Origin: Paenibacillus sp. FSL K6-1096
Lineage (GTDB): Bacteria; Bacillota; Bacilli; Paenibacillales; Paenibacillaceae
Assembly: GCF_037977055.1 (NCBI RefSeq)
Contig: NZ_CP150274.1
Span: 3,348,001 to 3,412,000, forward strand
Reading direction: 5' to 3'
DNA: 64,000 bases
Each line of letters opens with the position of its first letter. Position 1 is the stretch's first letter. A program made the position numbers and the translations under genes. Below, one piece after another: positions 52,364 through 60,716 of the stretch. The notes beneath the pieces are model-generated. The model did not search any database. It had not been told where the DNA came from and was given only the letters and a program-made list of their open reading frames with translations.

Positions 52364-52377
52364 TAACTAACTGGTTA
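52364..52377. promoter_or_regulatory. TetR operator-like palindrome before the TetR gene
   Basis: TAACTAACTGGTTA is nearly self-complementary and lies just upstream of the ribosome site of the TetR gene, suiting autorepression; it resembles the site at 51634. Confidence 0.65.
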
Positions 52378-52521
52378 TATTGTAGTCTGTAACTTTGCGG
52401 ACGTCAAGCAGGGCTCTTGCAACCTTGTCTGCTACACGTTACCAACAATTGGCACAAAACCAATTCACACCAATCGCGTCTAACTGGAGAGAGTTAAATC
52501 TATCCATAAGGTGATGAATCC

Positions 52522-53556
52522 ATGACAACAAGAACGACTATGCTGCTGTCTCTGCTTGGACTGGCCCTGTTATTACCAGACCATGCCCATGCAGATGCAG
52601 CCCCTTCACCCCAGCCCATCTCCATCTACCTGGACGGGCAGCAGCTTCAGCCGGAGACCCGGCCGCTAAATATCGGCGGGACTGTACTGGTTCCCATGCG
52701 CGGGCTGTTTGAAGCCCAAGGTGCTGAGCTCTCCTGGAACAATGCCAGCAAGACGGTAACTGCCGTCAAAGGCGGCACCGCCTTAACCTATACCCTTGGC
52801 TCATCCACCGCCCGTGTGAACGGGAGAACGGTCGATCTGGCAGTTCCCGGACAACTGTCGCAGGGCTACAGCATGATTCCTCTGCGCTTCGTCAGTGAGG
52901 CGCTGGGCAGCCAGGTGGCCTGGGAGCCGTCTTCCGGCTCTGTCCTCATCTCCTCGGCAGCCGCCTATGAGACCACTGTCACCTGGGGGGTCAATCTGCG
53001 CAGCACCCCGGATGCCGGGCAGGAAGCGAACAGCCTGGCCCTGCTGCCGGCCGGCAGCAAGGTCCATGTGGTCCGCGAGGCCGGACCGCTCTGGCTGGAG
53101 GTACGGACAGCGGACAATGCCAGGGGATATGTATCGGCTAAACCGAAATTTACGGATTACAGAAGCCTTTCGCTGCTCCAGAAGCAGGGAGAGGCGCTGA
53201 TTAACGAGGGCCGGAAATACCTGAATACCCCTTATGAATTCGGTGCTTCTCCAGACCAGACGGACACGTTCGACTGCTCCTCGTTCGTGAAGCGTGTGTT
53301 CGCCGATACCCTCGCGGTCGAGCTGCCCCGCGTCTCTTATGATCAGGCTAAGGAAGGCCGGAAGGTCAGCCTGGACGAGCTGCGCACCGGAGACCTGCTG
53401 TTCTTCACCGCCCGGGGCCTGGACATCGGGCATGTAGCGATCTATGCCGGCAATAACCGGATTCTGCATACCTACTCCAAGGAGCAGGGGGTACATATAG
53501 AGGAGTTCAGCAGCAAGTGGCAGAAGCGGTTTGTAACCGCGCGCCGGATTCTATAA
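52522..53556 (+). CDS. Exported NlpC/P60 endopeptidase with copper-amine-oxidase-N and SH3 domains
   Basis: 344 residues. Signal peptide (about 1-25), a copper amine oxidase N-terminal-like domain (about 32-147: ISIYLDGQQLQ, VLVPMRGLFEAQGAEL, MIPLRFVSEALG), an SH3b domain (about 153-212: GVNLRSTPDAGQE...), then NlpC/P60 with catalytic C252 in FDCSSFVKRVF and H304 in GLDIGHVAIY. It should cut cell-wall peptides (gamma-D-Glu to diamino acid bond), with the other two domains aiding wall binding. ATG 52522 follows AAGGTGATGAATCC. Upstream gap 52354-52521 shows only the TetR site. Confidence 0.92.
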   Translation: MTTRTTMLLSLLGLALLLPDHAHADAAPSPQPISIYLDGQQLQPETRPLNIGGTVLVPMRGLFEAQGAELSWNNASKTVTAVKGGTALTYTLGSSTARVNGRTVDLAVPGQLSQGYSMIPLRFVSEALGSQVAWEPSSGSVLISSAAAYETTVTWGVNLRSTPDAGQEANSLALLPAGSKVHVVREAGPLWLEVRTADNARGYVSAKPKFTDYRSLSLLQKQGEALINEGRKYLNTPYEFGASPDQTDTFDCSSFVKRVFADTLAVELPRVSYDQAKEGRKVSLDELRTGDLLFFTARGLDIGHVAIYAGNNRILHTYSKEQGVHIEEFSSKWQKRFVTARRIL

Positions 53557-53579
53557 CCGGGGAATGCTGACAGACCAGA

Positions 53580-53605
53580 GCCTGCTGCCCGCTTGGGCAG
53601 CGGGC
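53580..53605. terminator. Hairpin between convergent genes
   Basis: GCCTGCTGCCC pairs with GGGCAGCGGGC over 11 bases around GCTT. The T-run is poor (TTCC), so termination strength is uncertain. It lies between the NlpC/P60 stop and the PhnA-like stop. Confidence 0.62.
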
Positions 53606-53619
53606 TTCCGGTTCTTCAG

Positions 53620-53961
53620 CTATGCCTTGCGCACGAACTCCGACTTCAGCTTCATTGCGCCGAACCCGTCGATTTTGCAATCGATATCATGGTCACCGTC
53701 CACCAGACGGATATTCTTCACCTTCGTGCCGATCTTCAGTACGGACGAGCTGCCTTTGACCTTAAGATCCTTGATCACCGTCACGGTGTCTCCGTCAGCC
53801 AGGACATTGCCATTGGCGTCCTTCACTACCTTCTCTTCCTCGCCGCCTGCGCTTCCTGCATCTGCCGACCACTCATGTGCGCACTCCGGGCAGACCAGCA
53901 GCATTCCATCCTCATAGGTATACACAGAACCACACTTCGGGCAATTCGGTAATTCATTCAT
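53620..53961 (-). CDS. PhnA/YjdM-like zinc ribbon protein
   Basis: 113 residues. An N-terminal zinc ribbon ([21 protein letters not shown]) is followed by an acidic linker and a beta domain ([34 protein letters not shown]). This is the PhnA domain pattern, whose name refers to phosphonate operons although its function is unresolved. ATG 53961 follows GGAGACTATTAATCA. No phosphonate genes are nearby. Confidence 0.9.
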   Translation of the reverse strand: MNELPNCPKCGSVYTYEDGMLLVCPECAHEWSADAGSAGGEEEKVVKDANGNVLADGDTVTVIKDLKVKGSSSVLKIGTKVKNIRLVDGDHDIDCKIDGFGAMKLKSEFVRKA

Positions 53962-54110
53962 TGATTAATAGTCTCCATTCCTGCTTATTGCACGTTGTAT
54001 TGGGTAAGTCCGCTCTATTTTAGCATATATTTCCCCTTATGAGTTGATATCTCTATATTATTATATTAATATCTAATTAGATATATAATTAATTATAAGC
54101 AGGTGGTTAT

Positions 54111-54596
54111 ATGATTTGGTTGGAACCGGTGTCTGACCCATTAACGCAAGAGAGTCTGGAGATCCAGGCCCACGTCCTGAACTCTCAGCCTGAATTCAAC
54201 CTGATGGTCCTGCATAAGGCTTATGTGGAACCATCGGAGCTGGAGGAGGAGAACCGTAAGAACCTCGCCATGGGGGAGAAAATGCTGTACATCAGGAGCG
54301 ATGACCGGATTGCCGGTCTGATTACTTACCTGCCTGACTATAGCGCGGATCATTATCCGTGGATCGGTCTGCTGGTGATTCACCGGCAATATAGCCGTCT
54401 GGGGATCGGCATAACAGCGGTATATGAACTGGAGCAGATGTTCAGGACCCAGGGTCTTGCTGCCGTCCGGCTGGCGGTGCAGCTGGAGAACAAGGCCGGC
54501 GAAGCCTTCTGGACCCGAAACGGCTTCACCCCGGTCAGAAGAGCGACCGATAACCACAATAACGAAGTGGATGTCTACGAGAAGCAGTTTAATTGA
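54111..54596 (+). CDS. GNAT family N-acetyltransferase
   Basis: 161 residues. The acetyl-CoA loop is in the middle (LLVIHRQYSRLGIGITAVYELEQMF), followed by VRLAVQLENKAGEAFWTRNGFTPVRR, the usual second half of a GNAT fold. ATG 54111 follows AGGTGGTTAT. Substrate unknown. The gap before it (53962-54110) is AT-rich and may hold the promoter. Confidence 0.88.
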   Translation: MIWLEPVSDPLTQESLEIQAHVLNSQPEFNLMVLHKAYVEPSELEEENRKNLAMGEKMLYIRSDDRIAGLITYLPDYSADHYPWIGLLVIHRQYSRLGIGITAVYELEQMFRTQGLAAVRLAVQLENKAGEAFWTRNGFTPVRRATDNHNNEVDVYEKQFN

Positions 54597-54666
54597 GTGA
54601 CCAATGTGGTAAGAATTAGGATGTAGAATATTCCAGTTCAACGGATTTGAAGGGAGGGGTACAAAC

Positions 54667-55641
54667 GTGAATAAGGGCATCAATGAAGCTGAACAGGACG
54701 GACAACTGCGGACGGGGGCTCAGTCTGAAGCTGACGGGCTGGCGGCCGAGGCTGTGGATGCCATCGAGCAGCTGTCCGGCGTTCATCCCGGATACCGCCG
54801 CGCCCATGCCAAAGGCGTCTGCTGCCGCGGCTTCTTCCGGCCGAGCGGACTGGGGATGGAATTCACAGAGGCCGAGCACCTTCAGGAGCAGCAGGTGAAC
54901 GCTATCGTGCGTTTCTCCGGCAGCTCAACTGATCCTGCACTGGCGGATTTGCTCTCTCCCGCCAAGGGAATGGCGGTCCAGTTCATCCTGCCGGATGGCG
55001 AGGTGACGAATCTGGTTGGCGTGACGGTTCCGGTGTTTTTTGCCCGGACGCCCGAGTCGTTCATCGACATTGTGCGTACGGTGCACCGGCTCAGGGAAGG
55101 GACCCTTGGACCGCTGAAGCTGATGAAGGAGATTGCCAGCCACTTCAGCGAGAGCAAGGGGGCCTTGCGCGCCGTGAAGCGGCTGAAGCCGCCGGCCAGC
55201 TATGCCGAGTGCCCCTATTACTGCATCCATGCTTATATACTCGTCAATGCTGAGGGCAAGCAGCAGCCGGTCCGGTTCGAGTGGATTCCCGAGGCGGGCG
55301 TTCGCACCCTGTCGCTGGAGGAAGCGGCACAGCAGCCGGAGCATTATCTGGAGGAGGAGCTGGAGCTGCGCCTGAAGGATGAACCGGCTATCTTCCAGCT
55401 TGTGGCCGTTCTGGGCGAGGAAGGCGATGCCACGGATGATCCGACCCGCGCCTGGCCTGAGGACAGGCGGAGGATCGACCTCGGGCGGCTGCATGTATCC
55501 GAGATCTATCCTGATCCGAAATATCTGCTGATGGACCCCACGATCATCACCACTGGGATGCTGCTCTCGGATGACCCGATTCTGAAGTTCCGCAGCGCAG
55601 CCTACGCCGAGTCCTATCAGCGGCGGATCGGAGAGAGCTAG
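54667..55641 (+). CDS. SrpA-like (mono-domain) catalase family protein
   Basis: 324 residues from GTG 54667, after GAAGGGAGGGG. The distal heme motif GYRRAHAKGVCCRG carries His47. LVGVTVPVFFARTPESFIDIV and the C-terminal DPILKFRSAAYAESYQRR match small catalase-like proteins, the last holding the Arg/Tyr of the proximal side. Much shorter than classical catalases (about 480 or more), so peroxidase rather than strong catalase activity is likely by analogy. Single gene; followed by a perfect hairpin. Confidence 0.85.
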   Translation: MNKGINEAEQDGQLRTGAQSEADGLAAEAVDAIEQLSGVHPGYRRAHAKGVCCRGFFRPSGLGMEFTEAEHLQEQQVNAIVRFSGSSTDPALADLLSPAKGMAVQFILPDGEVTNLVGVTVPVFFARTPESFIDIVRTVHRLREGTLGPLKLMKEIASHFSESKGALRAVKRLKPPASYAECPYYCIHAYILVNAEGKQQPVRFEWIPEAGVRTLSLEEAAQQPEHYLEEELELRLKDEPAIFQLVAVLGEEGDATDDPTRAWPEDRRRIDLGRLHVSEIYPDPKYLLMDPTIITTGMLLSDDPILKFRSAAYAESYQRRIGES

Positions 55642-55670
55642 GCGGCTGCCGCAGACAGCCTGTATAAGAC

Positions 55671-55712
55671 AGCAAGCGCCGGAGGGAGCGGAGCATCCCT
55701 CCGGCGCTTGCT
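55671..55712. terminator. Perfect 17-bp hairpin after the catalase gene
   Basis: AGCAAGCGCCGGAGGGA and TCCCTCCGGCGCTTGCT are fully complementary with an 8-base loop. No T-run follows (GATTC), so it may act as a partial or bidirectional terminator, or protect mRNA ends. Confidence 0.65.
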
Positions 55713-55777
55713 GATTCAAAGGCCAGCCTGAGCTGGTTAATGGATAGTAATCCGGTTACATAAGAGAGGAGTGCAGT

Positions 55778-56662
55778 ATGAAGCAGGCTATGATCATCAT
55801 GAATCCCTCCTCCGGCAAGGCAGAGGCGCGGGAGTATATCCAGGCAGCAGAAGAGGTGCTGCATGGCGCAGGGTATCAGGTTGCTGTCAATGAGACCGCA
55901 GGCGAAGGGGACGCCACGGCCTTCTGTGTCCAGGCGTGCAGCGAAGGCTGTGATCTGGTGGTCGCTATCGGAGGAGACGGGACGCTGCACGAGACGATGA
56001 ACGGACTGGCCGACCAGCAGCACCGGCCTGTGCTTGGCATCGTGCCGATGGGGACGGTGAATGACTTCGCCCGGGCGCTGCAGATTCCGCTCAATCCCGA
56101 GGAGGCCATCCGTAATCTTGCCTCCCCCCGCACACGTAGGGTCGATATGGGCCGGCTGAACGAGCGGCTGTTCGTCAATGTGGTGGCCGCAGGCTCCCTG
56201 GCCGGTTCCCTCTCCTCTGTCACCTCGGAGGACAAGAACCGGCTCGGGTTCCTGGCTTATCTGCGGGAGGGGATCAAGGAGCTGACCAGCAACCAAACGC
56301 ACCCGCTGACGATCATCCACGACGGAGAGACCTGGGAGGGGTCCTCCCCGCTGTTCATCGCTGCGCTCACCAATTCCGTCGGCGGCTTCGAGAAGCTCGC
56401 TCCGGCCGCTGCTGTCGATGACGGCCTGCTGCACTGCTTCATCGTCAAGGATCTCCACCTGCTGAATTCGGTGACGGTCAGCATCTCGCTGCTGCTCGGC
56501 AATCTGATGAACCACAAGGATGTCATCTATTTCACCGCCCGGGAGGTAACCCTCCGCTCCTCCAAGCCGGTCCGAACGAATGTGGACGGTGAAGCCGGGC
56601 CGCAGCTGCCGCTTACATTAAGCACCATACCGCGTCATATTCGGGTTGTTGTCCCGGAATAG
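55778..56662 (+). CDS. Diacylglycerol/lipid kinase family protein (YegS/DgkB-like)
   Basis: 294 residues. The N-terminal ATP-binding half shows MIIMNPSSGKAEA and VVAIGGDGTLHETMNGL, the DGK catalytic motif. VPMGTVNDFARAL is the second signature. The C-terminal beta domain holds the conserved Asp-rich region (AAAVDDGLLHCF). It phosphorylates a lipid, probably diacylglycerol, using ATP. ATG 55778 follows AGAGGAGTGC. Confidence 0.92.
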   Translation: MKQAMIIMNPSSGKAEAREYIQAAEEVLHGAGYQVAVNETAGEGDATAFCVQACSEGCDLVVAIGGDGTLHETMNGLADQQHRPVLGIVPMGTVNDFARALQIPLNPEEAIRNLASPRTRRVDMGRLNERLFVNVVAAGSLAGSLSSVTSEDKNRLGFLAYLREGIKELTSNQTHPLTIIHDGETWEGSSPLFIAALTNSVGGFEKLAPAAAVDDGLLHCFIVKDLHLLNSVTVSISLLLGNLMNHKDVIYFTAREVTLRSSKPVRTNVDGEAGPQLPLTLSTIPRHIRVVVPE

Positions 56663-56676
56663 TGGCGTCCGGGGTC

Positions 56677-57552
56677 TCAGCTGATCCCGGGCAGGTCGCG
56701 GAAATCCTCGCTCAGCGTCCATTCCAGACGGCGCGTCCATTCACGCTGCACCTCCTTGGGGGCAATCCGCAGGCGGTACAGGATATTCCATACTCTGTAC
56801 AGACTTGCCGCCTTCATCTGCTGGGGGGTGAACACCAGCCGATTGCCGGCCAGATACCCCTCCAGGAAGGCGGCATTCAGCACCCGGGCCTTGGCGGGAT
56901 AATGATGCTTCGTGAACCAGCAGACCCAGGCCACATCATTAAGCGGGCTGCCCCACTCGGCCCACTCCCAATCCAGCACATGCAGCACATCCTCATCTTC
57001 GCAGAGGAGATTATGCACCCCGTAATCGCCGTGGGTCAGTACCCACGGAAGCTCTCCGGCCCCGGCCGCTTCCAGCAGTTGCAGCGAGTGTCTGCCTAGA
57101 GACGCCGGGACGAATTCCAGCGATGTAATCACCTGGTTCAGCTCAGCCCTGTTGCTCAGACGGATCTCCTTGCCTGGCGGTTGATACGGCCGGGAATGAA
57201 TCTGCTCTGCCAGCAGCAGGCCCATCCTGCCATAGACCCGTTCGGCCCGATCCCAGTCTCCGGCATCGAGCACAGATTGAGCGTTCACTCCCTGCATCCC
57301 GTCCATGACGATAATCCGCATACCGTCCATTTCCATTACTTTATGTACAGCCGGTGTATCGCAGCTTCCCTGCACCAGCTTCATGACCTGGATTTCATTC
57401 AGTGTGTCTTCGTTGGACAGGTTCGTGATTTTGGCTACAAGCGGAGGCTCCACCCCCGCCATCAGATAGGTAAGATTCGTATACCCTCCTGTCAGCCGTT
57501 CCAGCCGGCAGGCGTACCTTGCTTCCAGCACTCTGATGATATGATCAGTCAT
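56677..57552 (-). CDS. Aminoglycoside-phosphotransferase/choline-kinase family protein
   Basis: 291 residues. N-lobe residues (LERLTGGYTNLTYLMAGVEPPLVAKIT) form the nucleotide pocket. The catalytic loop is LTHGDYGVHNLL and the metal site VLDWEWAEWGSPLNDVAWV, both standard APH motifs. Substrate unknown; similar genes phosphorylate choline, fructosamine or homoserine as well as antibiotics, so resistance should not be assumed. Convergent with the lipid kinase, 14 bp apart. Confidence 0.88.
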   Translation of the reverse strand: MTDHIIRVLEARYACRLERLTGGYTNLTYLMAGVEPPLVAKITNLSNEDTLNEIQVMKLVQGSCDTPAVHKVMEMDGMRIIVMDGMQGVNAQSVLDAGDWDRAERVYGRMGLLLAEQIHSRPYQPPGKEIRLSNRAELNQVITSLEFVPASLGRHSLQLLEAAGAGELPWVLTHGDYGVHNLLCEDEDVLHVLDWEWAEWGSPLNDVAWVCWFTKHHYPAKARVLNAAFLEGYLAGNRLVFTPQQMKAASLYRVWNILYRLRIAPKEVQREWTRRLEWTLSEDFRDLPGIS

Positions 57553-57700
57553 GATATGAAATCCCTCGCTTTTCCTTTCTGTAGGCCATATTCCAAGAAT
57601 AGCACATGCTCCGGATTAATACAGGATAAGGTATTGTGCACAGCAAAAAGACCGGCAGGAATCTTCAGCCAGTCTGTACGCCCGTTCTATGCTTCTTACG

Positions 57701-58174
57701 TTACTTGGCCAGGGTGTACAGCTTATGCAGCAGTACGATCTGGCCGATATGATAGGCATTATGCGTCGCCGCATTGCTGATGAGCTCCCACCATGCCGCC
57801 GGCTCCGGGAACCCGTTGACCTGGTTCTCCAGCCCTTCCTCGGACAACAGGTCCTGCCAGGCCAGCAGTGTATTTACCAGTCTGCCGCGAAGCTCACCGA
57901 AGGAAGTATCCGCCGGAACCGCGAAGCTCAGGCGATTATCCCCCACCGGAGGCACAGCATCGACATGCCCCTCCCGGTAACGGGTCTGCCAGGCTTCATT
58001 CCAGTACAGCAGATGCGCGGTTAGCTCAGCTATACTGAACAGCTCCTCGCCGGGTCTCCAAAAGGCTTCTTTCTCGGTGACCTCCTCTGTTGCCTGCATA
58101 TACGGCAGATACCAGCTCGGGTCGTTGGCACCCGCCAGCAATTGATCGGCCAGCACATCCTTAGCATGAACCAT
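57701..58174 (-). CDS. DinB family protein
   Basis: 157 residues from ATG 58174, which follows AAGGAG; a frame extending to 58321 runs into the repeat remnant and lacks a site. Four-helix bundle typical of DinB with metal-binding positions: H in ELTAHLLYWNEAW and H in ATHNAYHIGQIVLLHKL, the second motif being characteristic. DinB-like proteins are metalloenzymes, some acting as thiol transferases. Substrate unknown. Confidence 0.85.
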   Translation of the reverse strand: MVHAKDVLADQLLAGANDPSWYLPYMQATEEVTEKEAFWRPGEELFSIAELTAHLLYWNEAWQTRYREGHVDAVPPVGDNRLSFAVPADTSFGELRGRLVNTLLAWQDLLSEEGLENQVNGFPEPAAWWELISNAATHNAYHIGQIVLLHKLYTLAK

Positions 58175-58269
58175 TTCTTCACTCTCCTTTTCCACAGAAA
58201 ATACCACACTCCAGGCGGAATAAGCCAGGTAAGCTTCTTGTATAAATAAAGTTGCCCTGCGGGTGAAGG

Positions 58270-58345
58270 AATGTGTGTTGTTTTCCATATACATTAGGTC
58301 CGTGTGCCTGCTTGCGAGCATAATGTATGCCGGGAACGGGACTTC
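58270..58345 (+). repeat. Degenerate copy of the 51-bp repeat (family A)
   Basis: AATGTGTGTTGTTTTCCATA and then TACATTAGGTCCGTGTGCCT align base for base with AATGTGTTCGGTTTTTCGCA and TACATTCGGTCCGCGCGCCT of the 32728 array, with about ten changes. A second, shorter remnant, AATGTATGCCGG, begins at 58322, 52 bases on. It again lies just past the 3' end of a leftward gene (stop 58358). Confidence 0.65.
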
Positions 58346-58357
58346 TCTAACTGCTGT

Positions 58358-58903
58358 CTATCTGCCGGAAGGCTGGTATTCGCTGAGCTTGCCGTAGTAG
58401 ACCAGCTTCAGCCGGTCGCTCTGCCGGAAATCATCCGGGGTGACCAGCGCAGGCAGCTTGTTCCAGAGCTTAATGCCGGAGCGCTCCAGAATCTCGGCCA
58501 CGAATTGCGAGCAGAAATAGGAGTTGCTGAATTCAACCGGCTCCTTCAGGGCGATGCCGAGGACGCCGAGAATATTGTACAGATACTTCTGGCGGCTGCG
58601 GATGAAGACCTGGAGCACCCGCTTCATTTTCTCCACCTCGCGCTCTGTAACCTGAAGCTCATAGATCACGCAGGTTGTACCCGGGTATTTGCTGTAGGTG
58701 CCGGTGCGGATATCCTCCTTCACGAAGCCGCCGTTGAGCGGATTAGCCGGATGCTTCCTGCCGAAGCTGTAGAGCTCGGACAACTCCCGGTTAAAAGAGA
58801 TCGACGCATGATTATACGGGGCTTTGGTATAGCCCTGAATCAGTCTGGTGAACAGCGTTCCCGTATTGGTGAGCAGGATATATACAGATGAATCTGCTGA
58901 CAT
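58358..58903 (-). CDS. Papain-like (permuted NlpC/P60 or YiiX-type) hydrolase candidate
   Basis: 181 residues, no signal peptide. The His comes before the Cys: YNHASISFNRELSELYSFG early (His32), NSYFCSQFVAEILERSG late. This is the order of circularly permuted NlpC/P60 proteins. A helix-rich insert lies between. Such proteins act on amide bonds in peptides or lipids; the substrate here is unknown and the cytoplasmic location argues against wall cutting. ATG 58903 follows AAGGGG. Confidence 0.72.
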   Translation of the reverse strand: MSADSSVYILLTNTGTLFTRLIQGYTKAPYNHASISFNRELSELYSFGRKHPANPLNGGFVKEDIRTGTYSKYPGTTCVIYELQVTEREVEKMKRVLQVFIRSRQKYLYNILGVLGIALKEPVEFSNSYFCSQFVAEILERSGIKLWNKLPALVTPDDFRQSDRLKLVYYGKLSEYQPSGR

Positions 58904-59022
58904 TTACAAGATTTCCCCTTATCAAGTCGGTTGTTTTGCTTCATAATAAGCTGGACGCTTTGTCTATTTTAGCATAAAATCCCTGTATTGAATGCCACCC
59001 CGAGACAAGTTGGTGATTGTTA

Positions 59023-59937
59023 ATGAGCCGTTCTTTATTCACACTTATTCTAATTTTTGCCGTGCTGTCGGTTGTACATGTGCTCTATCTGGTTGTCAGC
59101 AGACTGCAGAAGGACAAGGATTACTCCGGCATCGGCTTCCGGATCAGAACCTGGTGGGGGATGCTGTTCATCTTCTGCCTCGCCACCCTGTCCAATGCCG
59201 TAGTGTCCCTGCTGTCCCTGATGGTGCTGAGCTTCTTCGCCCTCAAGGAATATTTCTCGATGATCCGTACAAGAAAAGCGGACCGCAGGCTGTTCCTGTG
59301 GGCTTATCTGTCCATTCCGCTGCAATTCTACTGGATCTACATCGAATGGTACGGGATGTTCATCATCTTCATTCCGGTCTATGTGTTCCTGCTGCTCCCG
59401 CTTCCCCGGCTGATCAACAAGGGGACGCTCGGCTTCCTGCGCGGTGTAAGCTCTGTACAATGGGGGCTGATGCTGATGGTCTTCGGGCTTAGCCATCTGG
59501 CCTATTTCCAGTTCGCCACACCGGAATACGGCGCTGGCCTGGTCCTGTTCCTGGTGGTGCTGACCCAGCTCAATGACGCCGTGCATTATCTGGCTTCGAT
59601 CTATATCGGCAAGCACCGGATCGTCCCGACCGCGAATCCGAGCCTGACCTGGGAGGGCTTCGGCTGTGCGTTCGTAATTACCACGATTGCCTCGTATCTG
59701 ATGTATCCGCACCTCACCCCGCTGAACCCGGCCTTCGGCTATCTCTCCGGGATGCTGGTCAGCGTCAGCGGCTTCTTCGGCAGTCTGACGGTCTCCGTCC
59801 TGAAGCGCGATCTGCTGATCGGCGATGATGACAAATTCGCCGCCCTGAAGCAGAGCTACCTGAGCCGTGTGGATAGTCTTGCCTATACGGCGCCGGTGTT
59901 CTTCCATGTCATCCGGTATTATTTCGACTTCATGTAG
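59023..59937 (+). CDS. CdsA-like phosphatidate cytidylyltransferase family protein
   Basis: 304 residues from ATG 59023 (TTG 59017 is possible). About eight membrane helices. The C-terminal part holds the family pattern: LTQLNDAVHYLASIYIGKHRIVPTANPSLTWEGFGCAF, then SVSGFFGSLTVSVLKRDLLIGD. In CdsA the signature is SxxKRxxxxKDxxxxxPGHGG...DxxxD; here it is SVLKRDLLIGDDDKFAALK...RVDSLAYTAPVFFH, so the essential Lys-Arg and Asp are present but the Gly-His-Gly-Gly portion is not, and a different alcohol-phosphate substrate is possible. Weak ribosome site (GGTGAT). Confidence 0.8.
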   Translation: MSRSLFTLILIFAVLSVVHVLYLVVSRLQKDKDYSGIGFRIRTWWGMLFIFCLATLSNAVVSLLSLMVLSFFALKEYFSMIRTRKADRRLFLWAYLSIPLQFYWIYIEWYGMFIIFIPVYVFLLLPLPRLINKGTLGFLRGVSSVQWGLMLMVFGLSHLAYFQFATPEYGAGLVLFLVVLTQLNDAVHYLASIYIGKHRIVPTANPSLTWEGFGCAFVITTIASYLMYPHLTPLNPAFGYLSGMLVSVSGFFGSLTVSVLKRDLLIGDDDKFAALKQSYLSRVDSLAYTAPVFFHVIRYYFDFM

Positions 59938-60002
59938 CCGCGGGAGAGTCAGCGGCGTTCTATGTGCAACTGCCGTGAGGCGCTCACAAAGAGTACTACA
60001 AA

Positions 60003-60011
60003 TGATATAAT
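60003..60011 (+). promoter_or_regulatory. Extended -10 promoter of the Bce-type two-component operon
   Basis: TGATATAAT is an extended -10 element (TGn-TATAAT) 34 bp before the regulator start. The -35 region at the right spacing (CTCACA) is weak, as allowed with extended -10. Confidence 0.55.
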
Positions 60012-60044
60012 ACCAGCATCAAATGCCTGAGCTGGAGGAATCCC

Positions 60045-60716
60045 ATGTTCCGAATTATGATTGTGGAAGATGACGAGAAGATCAGAAGAATAGTTGCAGA
60101 TACGCTGCGTAAGTGGAAATATGAAGTCATGGCAGTCTCCTCCTTCGAGCAGGTCCTGGAGGAGTTCACAGCAAGCCAGCCCCACTTGGTGCTGCTGGAC
60201 GTAAATCTGCCGGTGTACGACGGGTATTATTGGTGCCAGCAGATCCGCTCCGTCTCCAAGGTGCCGATTATCTTCCTGTCTTCACGCAATCAGAATATGG
60301 ATGTCATCATGGCCATTAATATGGGAGCGGATGACTTTGTGCAGAAGCCGTTCGATCTTGATGTACTTGTGGCCAAAGTGAGCGCGCTGTTACGGCGCAA
60401 TTATACGTATCAGGATGAGAGCCTGCAGATGACTCACCGCCAGCTTGTTTTTCATCTGGCCAACTCTTCTGTCGAGTACGGCGGGCAGACCGCAGAGCTG
60501 TCGCGGAATGAATTCATTATCCTGCAGACGATGATGAGAAATATCGGCTCTATCGTATCCCGGGACGCTCTGATGCAAGTACTCTGGAGCGATGAGCAGT
60601 TCATTGATGATAACACGCTAACGGTGAATGTGAACCGCCTGCGCCGCAAAATCGCTATGCTGGGCCTGGAGGACTTCATTGTCACCCGCAAGGGAATGGG
60701 GTATACCATCGAATGA
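60045..60716 (+). CDS. OmpR-family response regulator (BceR type)
   Basis: 223 residues. Receiver with D9-D10, phosphoacceptor D52 (VLLDVNLPVYDG) and K in VQKPFDLDVLVAKV. C-terminal winged helix (LSRNEFIILQTMMRNIGSIVSRDALMQVLW, NTLTVNVNRLRRKI). ATG 60045 follows GGAGGAATCCC. Overlaps the kinase gene by 4 bp. By analogy with BceR it activates the adjacent ABC transporter when the transporter engages a peptide antibiotic. Confidence 0.92.
   Translation: MFRIMIVEDDEKIRRIVADTLRKWKYEVMAVSSFEQVLEEFTASQPHLVLLDVNLPVYDGYYWCQQIRSVSKVPIIFLSSRNQNMDVIMAINMGADDFVQKPFDLDVLVAKVSALLRRNYTYQDESLQMTHRQLVFHLANSSVEYGGQTAELSRNEFIILQTMMRNIGSIVSRDALMQVLWSDEQFIDDNTLTVNVNRLRRKIAMLGLEDFIVTRKGMGYTIE

Noticed and set aside
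56677-57552. Antibiotic resistance gene
   Set aside because: The APH fold is shared by many metabolic kinases and there is no mobile context or known resistance signature.
57701-58321. 206-residue version of the DinB protein
   Set aside because: The extra N-terminus is encoded by the decayed repeat at 58270; ATG 58174 has a good site and gives the normal DinB length.
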